From Chloroflexota bacterium (lineage in GTDB: Bacteria; Chloroflexota; Anaerolineae; Anaerolineales; E44-bin32): 33,815 bases of DNA. Made by a program: the position numbers and the translations under genes. The notes under the pieces are model-generated. The model worked only from the letters and a program-made list of their open reading frames with translations. It searched no databases and was not told the origin of the DNA. Location: assembly GCA_022561215.1 (NCBI GenBank), contig JADFRQ010000029.1:1-33815 (forward strand), given 5' to 3'. Of the stretch, positions 8,013-15,364 are shown piece after piece (within the stretch, counting starts at the first letter, position 1; each line of letters starts with the position of its first letter).

Positions 8013-8297
8013 CACCCGAAGGATACTCGACTGGCTCAGCTCGATTCTGGAAAGTTTTCTATTGCTCTTGCGGGGAGCGCGTCGATCTCAACAACGGTCA
8101 TTGCTATCCTTGAAGTAAATTGGCACTATGACATTCCTGCGGGTCTTATGACTGCTTCACGACAATACTGGCAGTTCATCTATCCCATAATACTGGCGCT
8201 GTACGTGGCAGCATTGATCATGTATACAATCTTTTCTGTTCGTGCCCTTCAACTATCGAAAGCACCTCCTGAGCCTGAAAATCGGATGGAGGGCTAA
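8013..8297 (+). pseudogene. Possible truncated small membrane-protein gene
   Basis: Between a TAA at 8010 and a TAA at 8295 one frame encodes about 94 residues with two hydrophobic stretches: a weaker one (IALAGSASISTTVIAIL) and a clear transmembrane helix (FIYPIILALYVAALIMYTIF), followed by a charged tail (SKAPPEPENRMEG). The only ATG is at 8148, leaving 49 residues with the second helix and no ribosome binding site. It may be the tail of a decayed gene or a short membrane protein starting at ATG 8148. No homologue is recognised. Confidence 0.3.
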
Positions 8298-9070
8298 ATT
8301 TCCAACTCATCTTTACCGTAGCAAATTTTCTTCCAGCTCTTTGATCGATCTGGTAAATCGAATGCATCAACCAGGGGATGCGGATGGATTGCCATCTTAT
8401 CTATCAGGGATTACGTGAGGCGTTATTTCAATAGTAGGATTTACAATACGAAGGCGCGCATCGCTCTCCAAGAGCGATGCGTCTCCATTTCAAACACCCT
8501 GGAGCCTATCTGAGGACTCGGATTTCGTTATGTTAGGTGTTTAATCTTCTCATACAGATGAATAAACAGCGGGAGTGATTTCTAACTGTCAAAACGATCG
8601 GCATGGGTGATTGGGGATGCCGATCGGGATGGATCGCGAATAAGAAACAAGAAGGCTTCGGGGACAAGATGATATAGGTTGGAAAGCAAGGGTGCTGGAT
8701 TCATGTCGCAGGGGATCGGGAAGCAAGGGCGGGGAGCGAGGATGCATGGAGGCGAGCTAGCAGGAGGGATGATGCATGGGGGTAAGGGGGAATGCATGGG
8801 GCTGTCGGACATCCGCCTGAAGCTGCAAATGGCCGATTACCTTTTGGCATCTTGAACCTCAGTTCTGAACCAGAGTTCTCAATTCACAGCGATCCTTCTG
8901 ATAAACTAAGAGCTTCAAATTGGTTCTTGGCATGGGTCGTGGGGTTTCGTGTGAACCACATAAAAAAACACTGCCGGGGTCCAGGGGATGATGGCGAGAG
9001 ATCATCGCTCAGATCATCCCCCATTCGTGGACGGTCATGAAATTATTCTCACAGGGTCACCAAGCTTAAG
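8298..9070. other. Non-coding spacer with one strong hairpin and a G-rich tract
   Basis: About 770 bases without a supportable gene. A perfect 11-bp hairpin lies at 8457-8481. 8690-8800 is strongly purine-rich on the plus strand and repeats the word atgcatgg three times (near 8741, 8772 and 8792). The open frames 8582-8812 (minus) and 8792-9040 (plus) reflect this biased composition. Confidence 0.5.
8457..8481. repeat. Perfect 11-bp hairpin
   Basis: CGCATCGCTCT (8457-8467) and AGAGCGATGCG (8471-8481) are exact complements around the loop CCA. Only a weak pyrimidine run follows (tctccattt), so a terminator role for the truncated frame upstream is possible but not strong. Confidence 0.6.
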
Positions 9071-10000
9071 ATGGGGCGCACGTCTTCACAGATTAATCCG
9101 CGCACAAGCTGTTCTCAACTCTCCCTGCAAAGGGAGGAGCCCCTGATTGGGTCCGCACCCAAGGTCGAGATCTGGTTCCTGCTCTCCTACCGTGGGCCCA
9201 TGGGTGCGAAAGCCTTCGAGGAAAGCAATATCCCATCCTCTGTGAAGGATCATCTCAGCGCGCAACTTGAATCCATTCCTCATTCTCGTTTGCTGTTGGT
9301 CAGGCCACATCCCCAGAAGGATGATGATGTGACGTTGCATATTGTCATCGGGCGAGAGCTCGATCCATTTTATTATTCCTTCAAATTGAAGCGCTACGAG
9401 GATGTGTTGGCGTTGGATGTCCCGATGATCCTCGACGACAATCCAATGCATTCATACAGGATCGGCCACAGGCCTTTTTATGTGGTGTGCACCAATGGCA
9501 ATCGTGATCCGTGTTGTGCCAAATATGGCCGGCCGGCGTATGAAGCGCTTAAGCAACTGGCCTCCCAACGCGTCTGGCAAGGCTCCCATGTTAGCGGCCA
9601 TCGCTTTGCTGCCAATGTCGTAGTGTTTCCACACGGGATCTACTACGGTCGTGTTGCTCCGAGCGACGCTCATGCGCTGCTCAAGGCCGGTGATCGAGGA
9701 GAACTTAGGCTGGAGAACTACCGCGGGCGTGCCTGTCATGATCCTGTCGTACAGGCTGCAGAGGCGCTGTTACGTCAGCGCACCGGTCGCAAGAATTTGG
9801 ATGCATTCCAAGTGCTTGACAGCGCACAGATGGAACCAGAAACCTGGTCCGTTCGTTTCTTAGGGACGCGGAACGAATTGGTCCATAGAATCGTGCTGAA
9901 GTCGAGGGTGTCCGAAGAGCAGGACCTCGTGAGCTGTCGATCTGGCAAAAAGGCGAGTGTCGTTCGGTATGATCTTTTATCTTATGGCATTGAAGACTAA
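9071..10000 (+). CDS. Sucrase/ferredoxin-like family protein (thioredoxin-like, probable Fe-S)
   Basis: 309 residues with the pattern of the sucrase/ferredoxin-like family (Pfam PF06999). There is an N-terminal SCSQLSLQREEPLIGSAP block (Cys14), then CTNGNRDPCCAKYGRP with cysteines 140, 148 and 149, and WQGSHVSGHRFAANVVVFP with histidines 173 and 177. In this family the cysteines and histidines are thought to bind a [2Fe-2S] cluster on a thioredoxin-like fold; the role is not well established and the 'sucrase' name is historical. No signal peptide, so cytoplasmic. The ATG at 9071 has only a weak ribosome binding site. The gene is single, 200 bases ahead of sthA, which has its own promoter-like sequence. 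Family assignment is firm; function is open. Confidence 0.8.
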   Translation: MGRTSSQINPRTSCSQLSLQREEPLIGSAPKVEIWFLLSYRGPMGAKAFEESNIPSSVKDHLSAQLESIPHSRLLLVRPHPQKDDDVTLHIVIGRELDPFYYSFKLKRYEDVLALDVPMILDDNPMHSYRIGHRPFYVVCTNGNRDPCCAKYGRPAYEALKQLASQRVWQGSHVSGHRFAANVVVFPHGIYYGRVAPSDAHALLKAGDRGELRLENYRGRACHDPVVQAAEALLRQRTGRKNLDAFQVLDSAQMEPETWSVRFLGTRNELVHRIVLKSRVSEEQDLVSCRSGKKASVVRYDLLSYGIED

Positions 10001-10164
10001 ACGTAATCCTCCGCAGTTCACTCCGCAACATCCTCTCAAAGATGTATGAAGAGATCCGTCAATGGGTTCATCAGGGCTCGAGAAGCAGGGAGCGGAGATT
10101 TTTCTGGCTTATTGTTGGATTTTGAATTTGTAGCCCCCTCTAGACAGATGAGATCGAAAATCGC

Positions 10165-10193
10165 TTGACCCTCACGGCCCCGGGACGTATAGT
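10165..10193 (+). promoter_or_regulatory. Sigma-70-type promoter of sthA
   Basis: TTGACC (10165-10170) and TATAGT (10188-10193) are separated by exactly 17 bases. Transcription would begin near 10200, only about 10 bases before the start codon, so the message would have almost no leader. The Shine-Dalgarno-like AAAGGTGAGG (10196-10205) would overlap the transcript's 5' end. Confidence 0.5.
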
Positions 10194-10210
10194 CAAAAGG
10201 TGAGGTGATG

Positions 10211-11674
10211 ATGGCCGAGTATGACTATGACCTGCTCGTAATCGGATCTGGGCCGGCGGGTCAGCGCGCTTCCATTCAGGCTGCCAAGCTGGGCAAACGC
10301 GTGGTGATCGCTGAGCGCAAAGCGGTCGTCGGTGGGATTTGCATCAACGTCGGCACCATTCCCAGCAAGACCATGCGCGAGGCAGTTTTGCACCTCTCGG
10401 GCTACCGCCTGCGCAACGTGTACGGCGCCTCCTATGCTGTCAAGCGCGATATCAGCATGGCGGATCTGCTCTTCCGCACCGATCACGTGGTGCGCCACGA
10501 GCTTGATATCACCCGCCACCAATTAATGCGCAACGGCGTGAAAGTGATCAAAGCCGAGGCCTCCTTCCTCGATGCGCATTCATTGCAGCTCAAATCGGTG
10601 GAAGATTCCAGCCAGCGCACGGTCACGGCGAACTCGATCGTGATCGCAACCGGGACGCAGGCTACGCGCGATAGCGCGATTGCCTTCGATGGTCAACGCA
10701 TCCTCGCCAGTGACGATATTCTCGACCTCGACCACATTCCTAAGACGCTGGTCGTCGTGGGCGCCGGCGTTATCGGATGCGAGTACGCCTCGATGTTCGC
10801 TACCCTGGGCGTGCGCGTGACCATCATCGACAAACGTCCACGCATGCTGGATTTTATCGACACGGAGATCGTGGATGCATTGGTTCACCACCTGCGTCAA
10901 AACCGGGTCACGTTCCGGCTCGGCGAAGAAGTCAGTGCGATCGATCTGATCGATACGGATTTTGGGGAGCAGGTGCGCATCCATCTGGCCAGCGGCAAGA
11001 AGTTGACCGCCGAGAAGGCGCTCTACAGCATCGGTCGCTCCGGGGCTACATCGGCGCTCAACCTTGAGGCGGTGGGCATCGAGCCCGTCTCGAGAGGCCG
11101 CCTGGAGGTAAATGAAAACTATCAGACGAGCGTCCCCCATATCTACGCCGTTGGTGATCTGATTGGGTTTCCGAGCCTGGCATCGACGTCTTTAGAACAG
11201 GGACGGCTGGCAGCCCTTCATGCTTTCGGAGCCCCAGCGCGCAGTGTGCCTGAGCTCTTCCCCTATGGCATCTATACCATCCCTGAGATCTCGATCGTGG
11301 GGAAGAACGAACAAGAGCTGACGGAAAACGGCGTGCCCTATGAGGTCGGCAAGGCGTTCTACCGTGAGATCGCCCGCGGCCAGATCATCGGCGACGATGA
11401 TGGCCTGTTGAAGTTGATCTTCCATCTGAACACGCGCAAGCTGCTGGGCGTGCACATCATCGGCGAAGGAGCCAGCGAATTGATCCACATCGGCCAGGCC
11501 GTGCTGGCGTTTGACGGCACGGTCGATTATTTCATCAATACGGTTTTCAATTATCCGACCCTGGCGGAATGTTACAAAACCGCCGCCTTCGACGGTGTCA
11601 ACCGGCTGGGCTCGCCGGGGGATACGATCCGCATGCAAACGATCACGGGGAGCGGGGAGAAGGACGCGAGTTAG
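10211..11674 (+). CDS. sthA: Soluble (Si-specific) NAD(P)+ transhydrogenase
   Basis: 487 residues from ATG 10211. GTG 10205 and ATG 10208 are in frame just upstream, but 10211 fits the GAGG spacing and gives the usual MAEYDYDLLVIGSGPAG start. This FAD enzyme moves hydride between NADPH and NAD+ in the cytoplasm. Residues 12-17 (GSGPAG) bind FAD. GGICINVGTIPSK (41-53) keeps the 'GTIPSK' signature of SthA while lacking the redox CxxxxC of lipoamide dehydrogenase. GAGVIGCEYASMF is the second nucleotide-binding site. YAVGDLIGFPSLAS and the C-terminal NTVFNYPTLAECYK also match SthA. Full length for the family (E. coli about 466). It faces the aldo/keto reductase tail-to-tail across 33 bases. Confidence 0.92.
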   Translation: MAEYDYDLLVIGSGPAGQRASIQAAKLGKRVVIAERKAVVGGICINVGTIPSKTMREAVLHLSGYRLRNVYGASYAVKRDISMADLLFRTDHVVRHELDITRHQLMRNGVKVIKAEASFLDAHSLQLKSVEDSSQRTVTANSIVIATGTQATRDSAIAFDGQRILASDDILDLDHIPKTLVVVGAGVIGCEYASMFATLGVRVTIIDKRPRMLDFIDTEIVDALVHHLRQNRVTFRLGEEVSAIDLIDTDFGEQVRIHLASGKKLTAEKALYSIGRSGATSALNLEAVGIEPVSRGRLEVNENYQTSVPHIYAVGDLIGFPSLASTSLEQGRLAALHAFGAPARSVPELFPYGIYTIPEISIVGKNEQELTENGVPYEVGKAFYREIARGQIIGDDDGLLKLIFHLNTRKLLGVHIIGEGASELIHIGQAVLAFDGTVDYFINTVFNYPTLAECYKTAAFDGVNRLGSPGDTIRMQTITGSGEKDAS

Positions 11675-11707
11675 GGAGCGGAGAAGCGTGGGAGCGTGGG
11701 GGGATAA

Positions 11708-12721
11708 CTAATTCCACTTCAGCCTGCTCCTTCGTCGCCAATATTCTTCAGTTGATTCAGTAAGCAATCCTAAATTATCTTCCGCAGTCGCGTCCCAAAG
11801 GACATCGAGTGCGGATAGGTTTGAGAGCAGGTGTTCTTCCCGCGCCGCGCCGCTGAGGACGATATCCACCCAGGGTTGGGCGAGGACGGCGGCGAGGGCC
11901 AGGGCGTCAATCGAAGTACTCAATCGTGCAGCTTCGCTGTGCAAGAGGGCCATTTTCTCGGCAAATCCTGGTGAACTATTGCGATCGGTCAAGCGGCCGT
12001 TCGCCAAGGCTTCTTTGATGATCACCCCCATGCCGGCCTCACGCGCCATCGCCAAGGATGACTCTGCAGACGTTTCCAGAAGATTCCAGGTTGCTTGAAT
12101 GCTGTCGAAGAGGGGCACTCCTTCGATCTCGGTGGCTATTGCACGTTCGATGACGGCGCGCTGGTTTGGTCCGCTCACGCTCAAGCCGATCGCCAAACCA
12201 TCATTTTTCATCGCGGCCAACTGGCCAAGGACTTGTTCGTTTTCGAGCACAGCACTGGCTAATGTAGCCGAATGGATCTGATAAAGGTCCAGATGTTCCC
12301 CAAGGGTTGAGGTACTTTCAGACCACTGTTTCCGCAGAACGTCTAAGGAATGTTCTTTAATCTCATGCGCTTCTGCCTGGATTTTCCAATCAGCGGTGTA
12401 AGTGTAGCCCCACTTTGAGCCGATGACGATGCTCGCTGGAGAGATTTCTCTCGAGCGCAACCAGGAGCCCAGGAATTCCTCGGCGCGGCCGTAGGAGCGG
12501 GCGGCATCGAAATAGCGCACGCCGTTTTTGTACGCGGCGTCGAGTACGGCATGTGCCCTGGTTTCCATCGCACCAACAGCATAGCTACCGTTAAGGTCGG
12601 CAGAGTGACCGATGTTGATGTAGCCGGGACGGCCAAGGGCGGCAAGTCCGAGGCCAATGGGCGTAACTTCAAGCTTCGTTCTCCCAAATTTTCGAGTATC
12701 CAACCTGAACCCTTCGCTCAA
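11708..12721 (-). CDS. Aldo/keto reductase
   Basis: An NADPH-dependent TIM-barrel oxidoreductase with the full catalytic set: Asp72 and Tyr77 in RYFDAARSYGRAEEF, Lys103 in IGSKWGY, His150 in LYQIHSATL. RKFGRTKLEVTPIGLG is the usual AKR opening strand, and a C-terminal IVLSGAA block takes the position of the cofactor-phosphate site. The start is uncertain. The TTG at 12721 gives 337 residues but has no ribosome binding site; the TTG at 12703 (LDTRKFG...) has GAAGGG 6 nt upstream and gives a more typical N-terminus of 331 residues. Physiological substrate is unknown. The gene is single and divergent from the sigma-factor gene. Confidence 0.85.
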   Translation of the reverse strand: MSEGFRLDTRKFGRTKLEVTPIGLGLAALGRPGYINIGHSADLNGSYAVGAMETRAHAVLDAAYKNGVRYFDAARSYGRAEEFLGSWLRSREISPASIVIGSKWGYTYTADWKIQAEAHEIKEHSLDVLRKQWSESTSTLGEHLDLYQIHSATLASAVLENEQVLGQLAAMKNDGLAIGLSVSGPNQRAVIERAIATEIEGVPLFDSIQATWNLLETSAESSLAMAREAGMGVIIKEALANGRLTDRNSSPGFAEKMALLHSEAARLSTSIDALALAAVLAQPWVDIVLSGAAREEHLLSNLSALDVLWDATAEDNLGLLTESTEEYWRRRSRLKWN

Positions 12722-12981
12722 AAGAGCAGTTAAGCGCCTTCAAATTATATTCCGGGATAAGGAAAGAATTGTGTTGATCTGAACGGCCATAATCAAGCCA
12801 AGGGATAAGAATTTGATAAGGAAATTTCCGGGGATCTGACTGCTGATCGTATTTGCTCGCGCCAGGGTCCCTCCGGTCCGGCGTACGGATCGGAGAGCGG
12901 TGTGCGATGGAACCATTGAGAGCGGTTGCCACAGTAGGATTGTCTATCAACGGTATAATCTCTTCACAGTTCCAGAAACCA

Positions 12982-13560
12982 ATGACTGATGACTACAAGC
13001 TTGTCCAACGGATCGCGGAGGGAGACCGGAAGGCTTTCCTAAGCCTTTATGATCGCTATGCCGCAAAGGTGCATGGGCTCTCGTTGCGTATGTTGCGCGA
13101 TCCACACTCGGCGGAAGAGGTCACGCAAGACGCTTTTATGAGATTGTGGACGCGCGCGGAAACCTACCGTGCGAATCAAGGCAGCCTGCTAGGGTGGCTG
13201 CTCACAATCACCCGCCGGTTGGCGATTGATCGGATGCGCCAGGAATCACGGCGTATCCAACCGTCACTCTCAATCGATGAGGATTGGCTAAAGATCCCCG
13301 ACCCGGGAAGCGAAACTGAAGAGTCGCGCTGGCGCAGCCTGTTCTTCGCCCTGCGCGATCTTCCCATCCAACAACGTCTGACGATTGAGCTGGCCTACTA
13401 TCAGGGGCTGTCCCAGACGCAGATCGCGGAAGCCATGGGTGTCCCGCTGGGAACGGTTAAGACACGCACTCGATTGGGAATGGAAAAATTGCGCCAGGCC
13501 ATGCGCGAGAACGCCTATCAGTCGGATAGATCCGAAATCGGTGAACGCGGCGTAGGATAA
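12982..13560 (+). CDS. ECF RNA polymerase sigma factor (SigK/RskA-type pair)
   Basis: 192 residues from ATG 12982; an in-frame ATG at 12853 would add 43 residues with no resemblance to sigma factors. Residues 18-90 form region 2 (FLSLYDRYAAKVHGLSLRML, DPHSAEEVTQDAFMRLW, LLGWLLTITRRLAIDRMRQ), which melts the -10 element. Residues about 118-176 form region 4 (LPIQQRLTIELAYYQGLSQ then QIAEAMGVPLGTVKTRTRLG), a helix-turn-helix for the -35 element. It directs RNA polymerase to a stress or envelope regulon. The anti-sigma gene starts 18 bases after its stop, so the pair is one operon and the sigma factor is expected to be held inactive until released. Confidence 0.88.
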   Translation: MTDDYKLVQRIAEGDRKAFLSLYDRYAAKVHGLSLRMLRDPHSAEEVTQDAFMRLWTRAETYRANQGSLLGWLLTITRRLAIDRMRQESRRIQPSLSIDEDWLKIPDPGSETEESRWRSLFFALRDLPIQQRLTIELAYYQGLSQTQIAEAMGVPLGTVKTRTRLGMEKLRQAMRENAYQSDRSEIGERGVG

Positions 13561-13578
13561 ATTAAAGGATATTGCACG

Positions 13579-14322
13579 ATGAGCGATCATTCCAAAGAGA
13601 TCGAAGCCCTATTGCCGGAGTACGTTCTCGGTACCATCCCTGCGGAACAGCGCGCTTTTATCGAAGAGCATCTGGAGAGCTGTGATAACTGCCGCATTAT
13701 CCTGGAAGAACTGCTTGAGGTTGAGCAAGGCCTTCTGCATCTTGCGCAGCCTGTCGAACCGCCCGCGTATGCCAAAGCTCGCCTGATGGCCGCCATTGCC
13801 GCGGAGTCGGAATCAACCCAATGGGTCGACCGTCTCCTGCGATTGCCGTTCGCCCGTATCGGGGCCATCGCCATTGTGCTGCTCTTGATCGTCACGAATG
13901 TGGTGTTGCTGAACCAAACCATCACGCTCCAGGACCAGATCGAGAGTTTGAGCCGCAAGCAAGAGACGAACCAGACGGCGCTGGCCCTGGCCAGCAATCC
14001 CAACTCCCAGGTCGCTGAGCTGCAGGGAGACCAGGTAGGGGGAACCTTCGTCTACGATCCTGGCGTAAGTGTCGCAGTGGTTTTTGTCTGGGGTTTGGAA
14101 GCGCTGCCATCCAACCAGGTTTACCAGTCCTGGCTGATCTCGCCAGATGGGGCCCGGACGAGCGCAGGGCTGGTCGAGGCCAATCCTGCTTCGAATTTTG
14201 TCACCTTCACCGTAGAAAGCTCTAGGCCGCTCTCCGATTTTGTCGGATTTGGGGTGACGGTCGAACCTGCCGGCGGAAGCCCTGCTCCCACCGGCGCCAA
14301 GGTTCTTGGGGTAGATTTCTAG
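13579..14322 (+). CDS. RskA-type membrane anti-sigma factor with zinc-finger N-terminus
   Basis: 247 residues. Residues 1-45 are the cytoplasmic anti-sigma domain with the HxxxCxxC zinc motif (His31, Cys35, Cys38 in EEHLESCDNC). One transmembrane helix spans about 93-111 (IGAIAIVLLLIVTNVVLL). Residues about 114-135 are probably a coiled coil (ITLQDQIESLSRKQE). The outer domain (about 140-247; VAVVFVWGLEALPSNQVYQS, WLISPDGARTSAGL) matches the anti-sigma-K factor RskA C-terminal domain. It should bind the sigma factor from the upstream gene at the inner membrane face and release it after proteolysis. AAAGGAT lies 11 bases before the ATG. Confidence 0.87.
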   Translation: MSDHSKEIEALLPEYVLGTIPAEQRAFIEEHLESCDNCRIILEELLEVEQGLLHLAQPVEPPAYAKARLMAAIAAESESTQWVDRLLRLPFARIGAIAIVLLLIVTNVVLLNQTITLQDQIESLSRKQETNQTALALASNPNSQVAELQGDQVGGTFVYDPGVSVAVVFVWGLEALPSNQVYQSWLISPDGARTSAGLVEANPASNFVTFTVESSRPLSDFVGFGVTVEPAGGSPAPTGAKVLGVDF

Positions 14323-14352
14323 GGGTGGGATGTTCGGCCGAAGGAAAGCAGG

Positions 14353-14376
14353 AACCCGCGCAGGCGGGTTTTTTGT
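14353..14376 (+). terminator. Intrinsic terminator of the sigma/anti-sigma operon
   Basis: AACCCGC (14353-14359) and GCGGGTT (14364-14370) form a 7-bp stem with loop GCAG, directly followed by a T-run (14369-14374). It lies 30 bases beyond the anti-sigma stop and separates this operon from the lipoprotein gene. Confidence 0.85.
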
Positions 14377-14501
14377 TTAAACCCATTAGGCTTACTCACG
14401 AAATATTAATCCCTTGCGAAAGATCCAGTCCGTGATTTCTCAGCGTATCTAGTTGTGAAGGCGTATTTGAAAATCGCAAAAACACATAGGAGGAGGAAAA
14501 T

Positions 14502-14951
14502 ATGAATTCGCAATGGAAACACACTCTGGGGCTTATGATTGTCCTAACCTTGGCCCTCGCCGCCTGTTCTGGCGGGGCAGCGACCGAATCCCCAACGGAG
14601 GCTCCAACATCGGAGCCGGAAGTCATTGATCCATCGGTGTCCGTTTCGGATCAGGATGCCACCGGCGGCACGGTCACGATCGACTTTATTTACGCCACTG
14701 ATCCTAGCTGGATCGTGATCCACGCCGATAACGAGGGCAGCCCGGGGGCGGTGATCGGACATGCCGCGGTTGCTGTTGGCGACAACAGTGAAGTGGTGGT
14801 TGAGATCGATCTCTCCATGGCGACTCCGGTTCTGTATGCCATGCTGCATCTGGACGCCGGGACGGTGGGCGAGTACGAGTTCCCAGGAGACGATGCTCCT
14901 GTGAGGGTAGGCGACTCGATCGTGAATGTGCCCTTCAACATCGAGATGTAA
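14502..14951 (+). CDS. Lipoprotein with DUF7282-like beta domain
   Basis: 149 residues. The signal peptide ends in the lipobox LAAC (Cys22), followed by a Ser/Thr/Pro/Glu linker (23-45) and a compact beta-rich domain. The pattern WIVIHADNEGSPGAVIGHAA, then a run ending YAMLHLDAGTVGEYEFPG, resembles domains annotated as DUF7282, found in exported archaeal and bacterial proteins; function unknown. AGGAGGAGG at 14487-14495 is one of the strongest ribosome binding sites in the window, suggesting high expression. It lies just after the sigma/anti-sigma operon but behind its terminator; it may belong to that sigma factor's regulon (inference). It is probably lipid-anchored on the outer membrane face. 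Confidence 0.75.
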   Translation: MNSQWKHTLGLMIVLTLALAACSGGAATESPTEAPTSEPEVIDPSVSVSDQDATGGTVTIDFIYATDPSWIVIHADNEGSPGAVIGHAAVAVGDNSEVVVEIDLSMATPVLYAMLHLDAGTVGEYEFPGDDAPVRVGDSIVNVPFNIEM

Positions 14952-15040
14952 GTCGTTCGTGTGGTCGAGGAGTACTTGCGGAGAAAACCAGATAATTGGT
15001 TTGACGAAGGGTTAACTGCACATCGACCGCAAATAGAAAA

Positions 15041-15081
15041 TCCCAAGCTAGCGGGCAAATTTAATCCCCGCTAGCTTGGGA
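15041..15081. repeat. Perfect 15-bp inverted repeat with GCTAGC core
   Basis: TCCCAAGCTAGCGGG (15041-15055) and CCCGCTAGCTTGGGA (15067-15081) are exact complements with an 11-nt AT-rich loop. Single arms of the same sequence occur at 5329-5343 and 24845-24858. It could stop transcription from both sides, but its recurrence points to a mobile or dispersed repeat. Confidence 0.7.
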
Positions 15082-15277
15082 ATATGTCTATCAAAATAAG
15101 TAGGTAGCGGGCAGTCCCAAAAGGGTTATCAGATCTAATATTGTTGACTTCTTAAAGATATTCAGCAATTACACCGGGTGTAAGGGCGACTGGCAACGAG
15201 CTTCAGCTTGCGTTGCCCTTACGGTTGATTCTCGAAGAGGGAACATCACAAGATAGCGCTTTAGGGATAGCCCCTTA

Positions 15278-15294
15278 GGCGGGGAAACCCCGCC
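15278..15294. repeat. Hairpin GGCGGGG-AAA-CCCCGCC, copy 2
   Basis: Identical 17-base core to 2967-2983, again followed by CTAC in the next bases (tctaca here). Perfect 7-bp arms. Confidence 0.65.
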
Positions 15295-15364
15295 TCTACA
15301 AACCCATAACATAAACAAGCAAGATAAAGTCAACAGAACCCGGAGCATGTTGCGAAATTCGAAA

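Larger units (their letters stand above)
14952..15364. other. Repeat-rich spacer between convergent genes
   Basis: About 410 bases, without a gene, between the ends of a plus-strand and a minus-strand gene. It contains three palindromes: 15041-15081, an imperfect one at 15180-15221 (GTAAGGGC ... GCCCTTAC with inner ggcaacg/cgttgcc arms), and 15278-15294. All look like dispersed elements. Confidence 0.65.

Noticed and set aside
8582..9040. Open frames in the purine-rich tract
   Set aside because: Biased composition (repeated atgcatgg, GGGG runs) keeps frames open on both strands; no start signal or domain.
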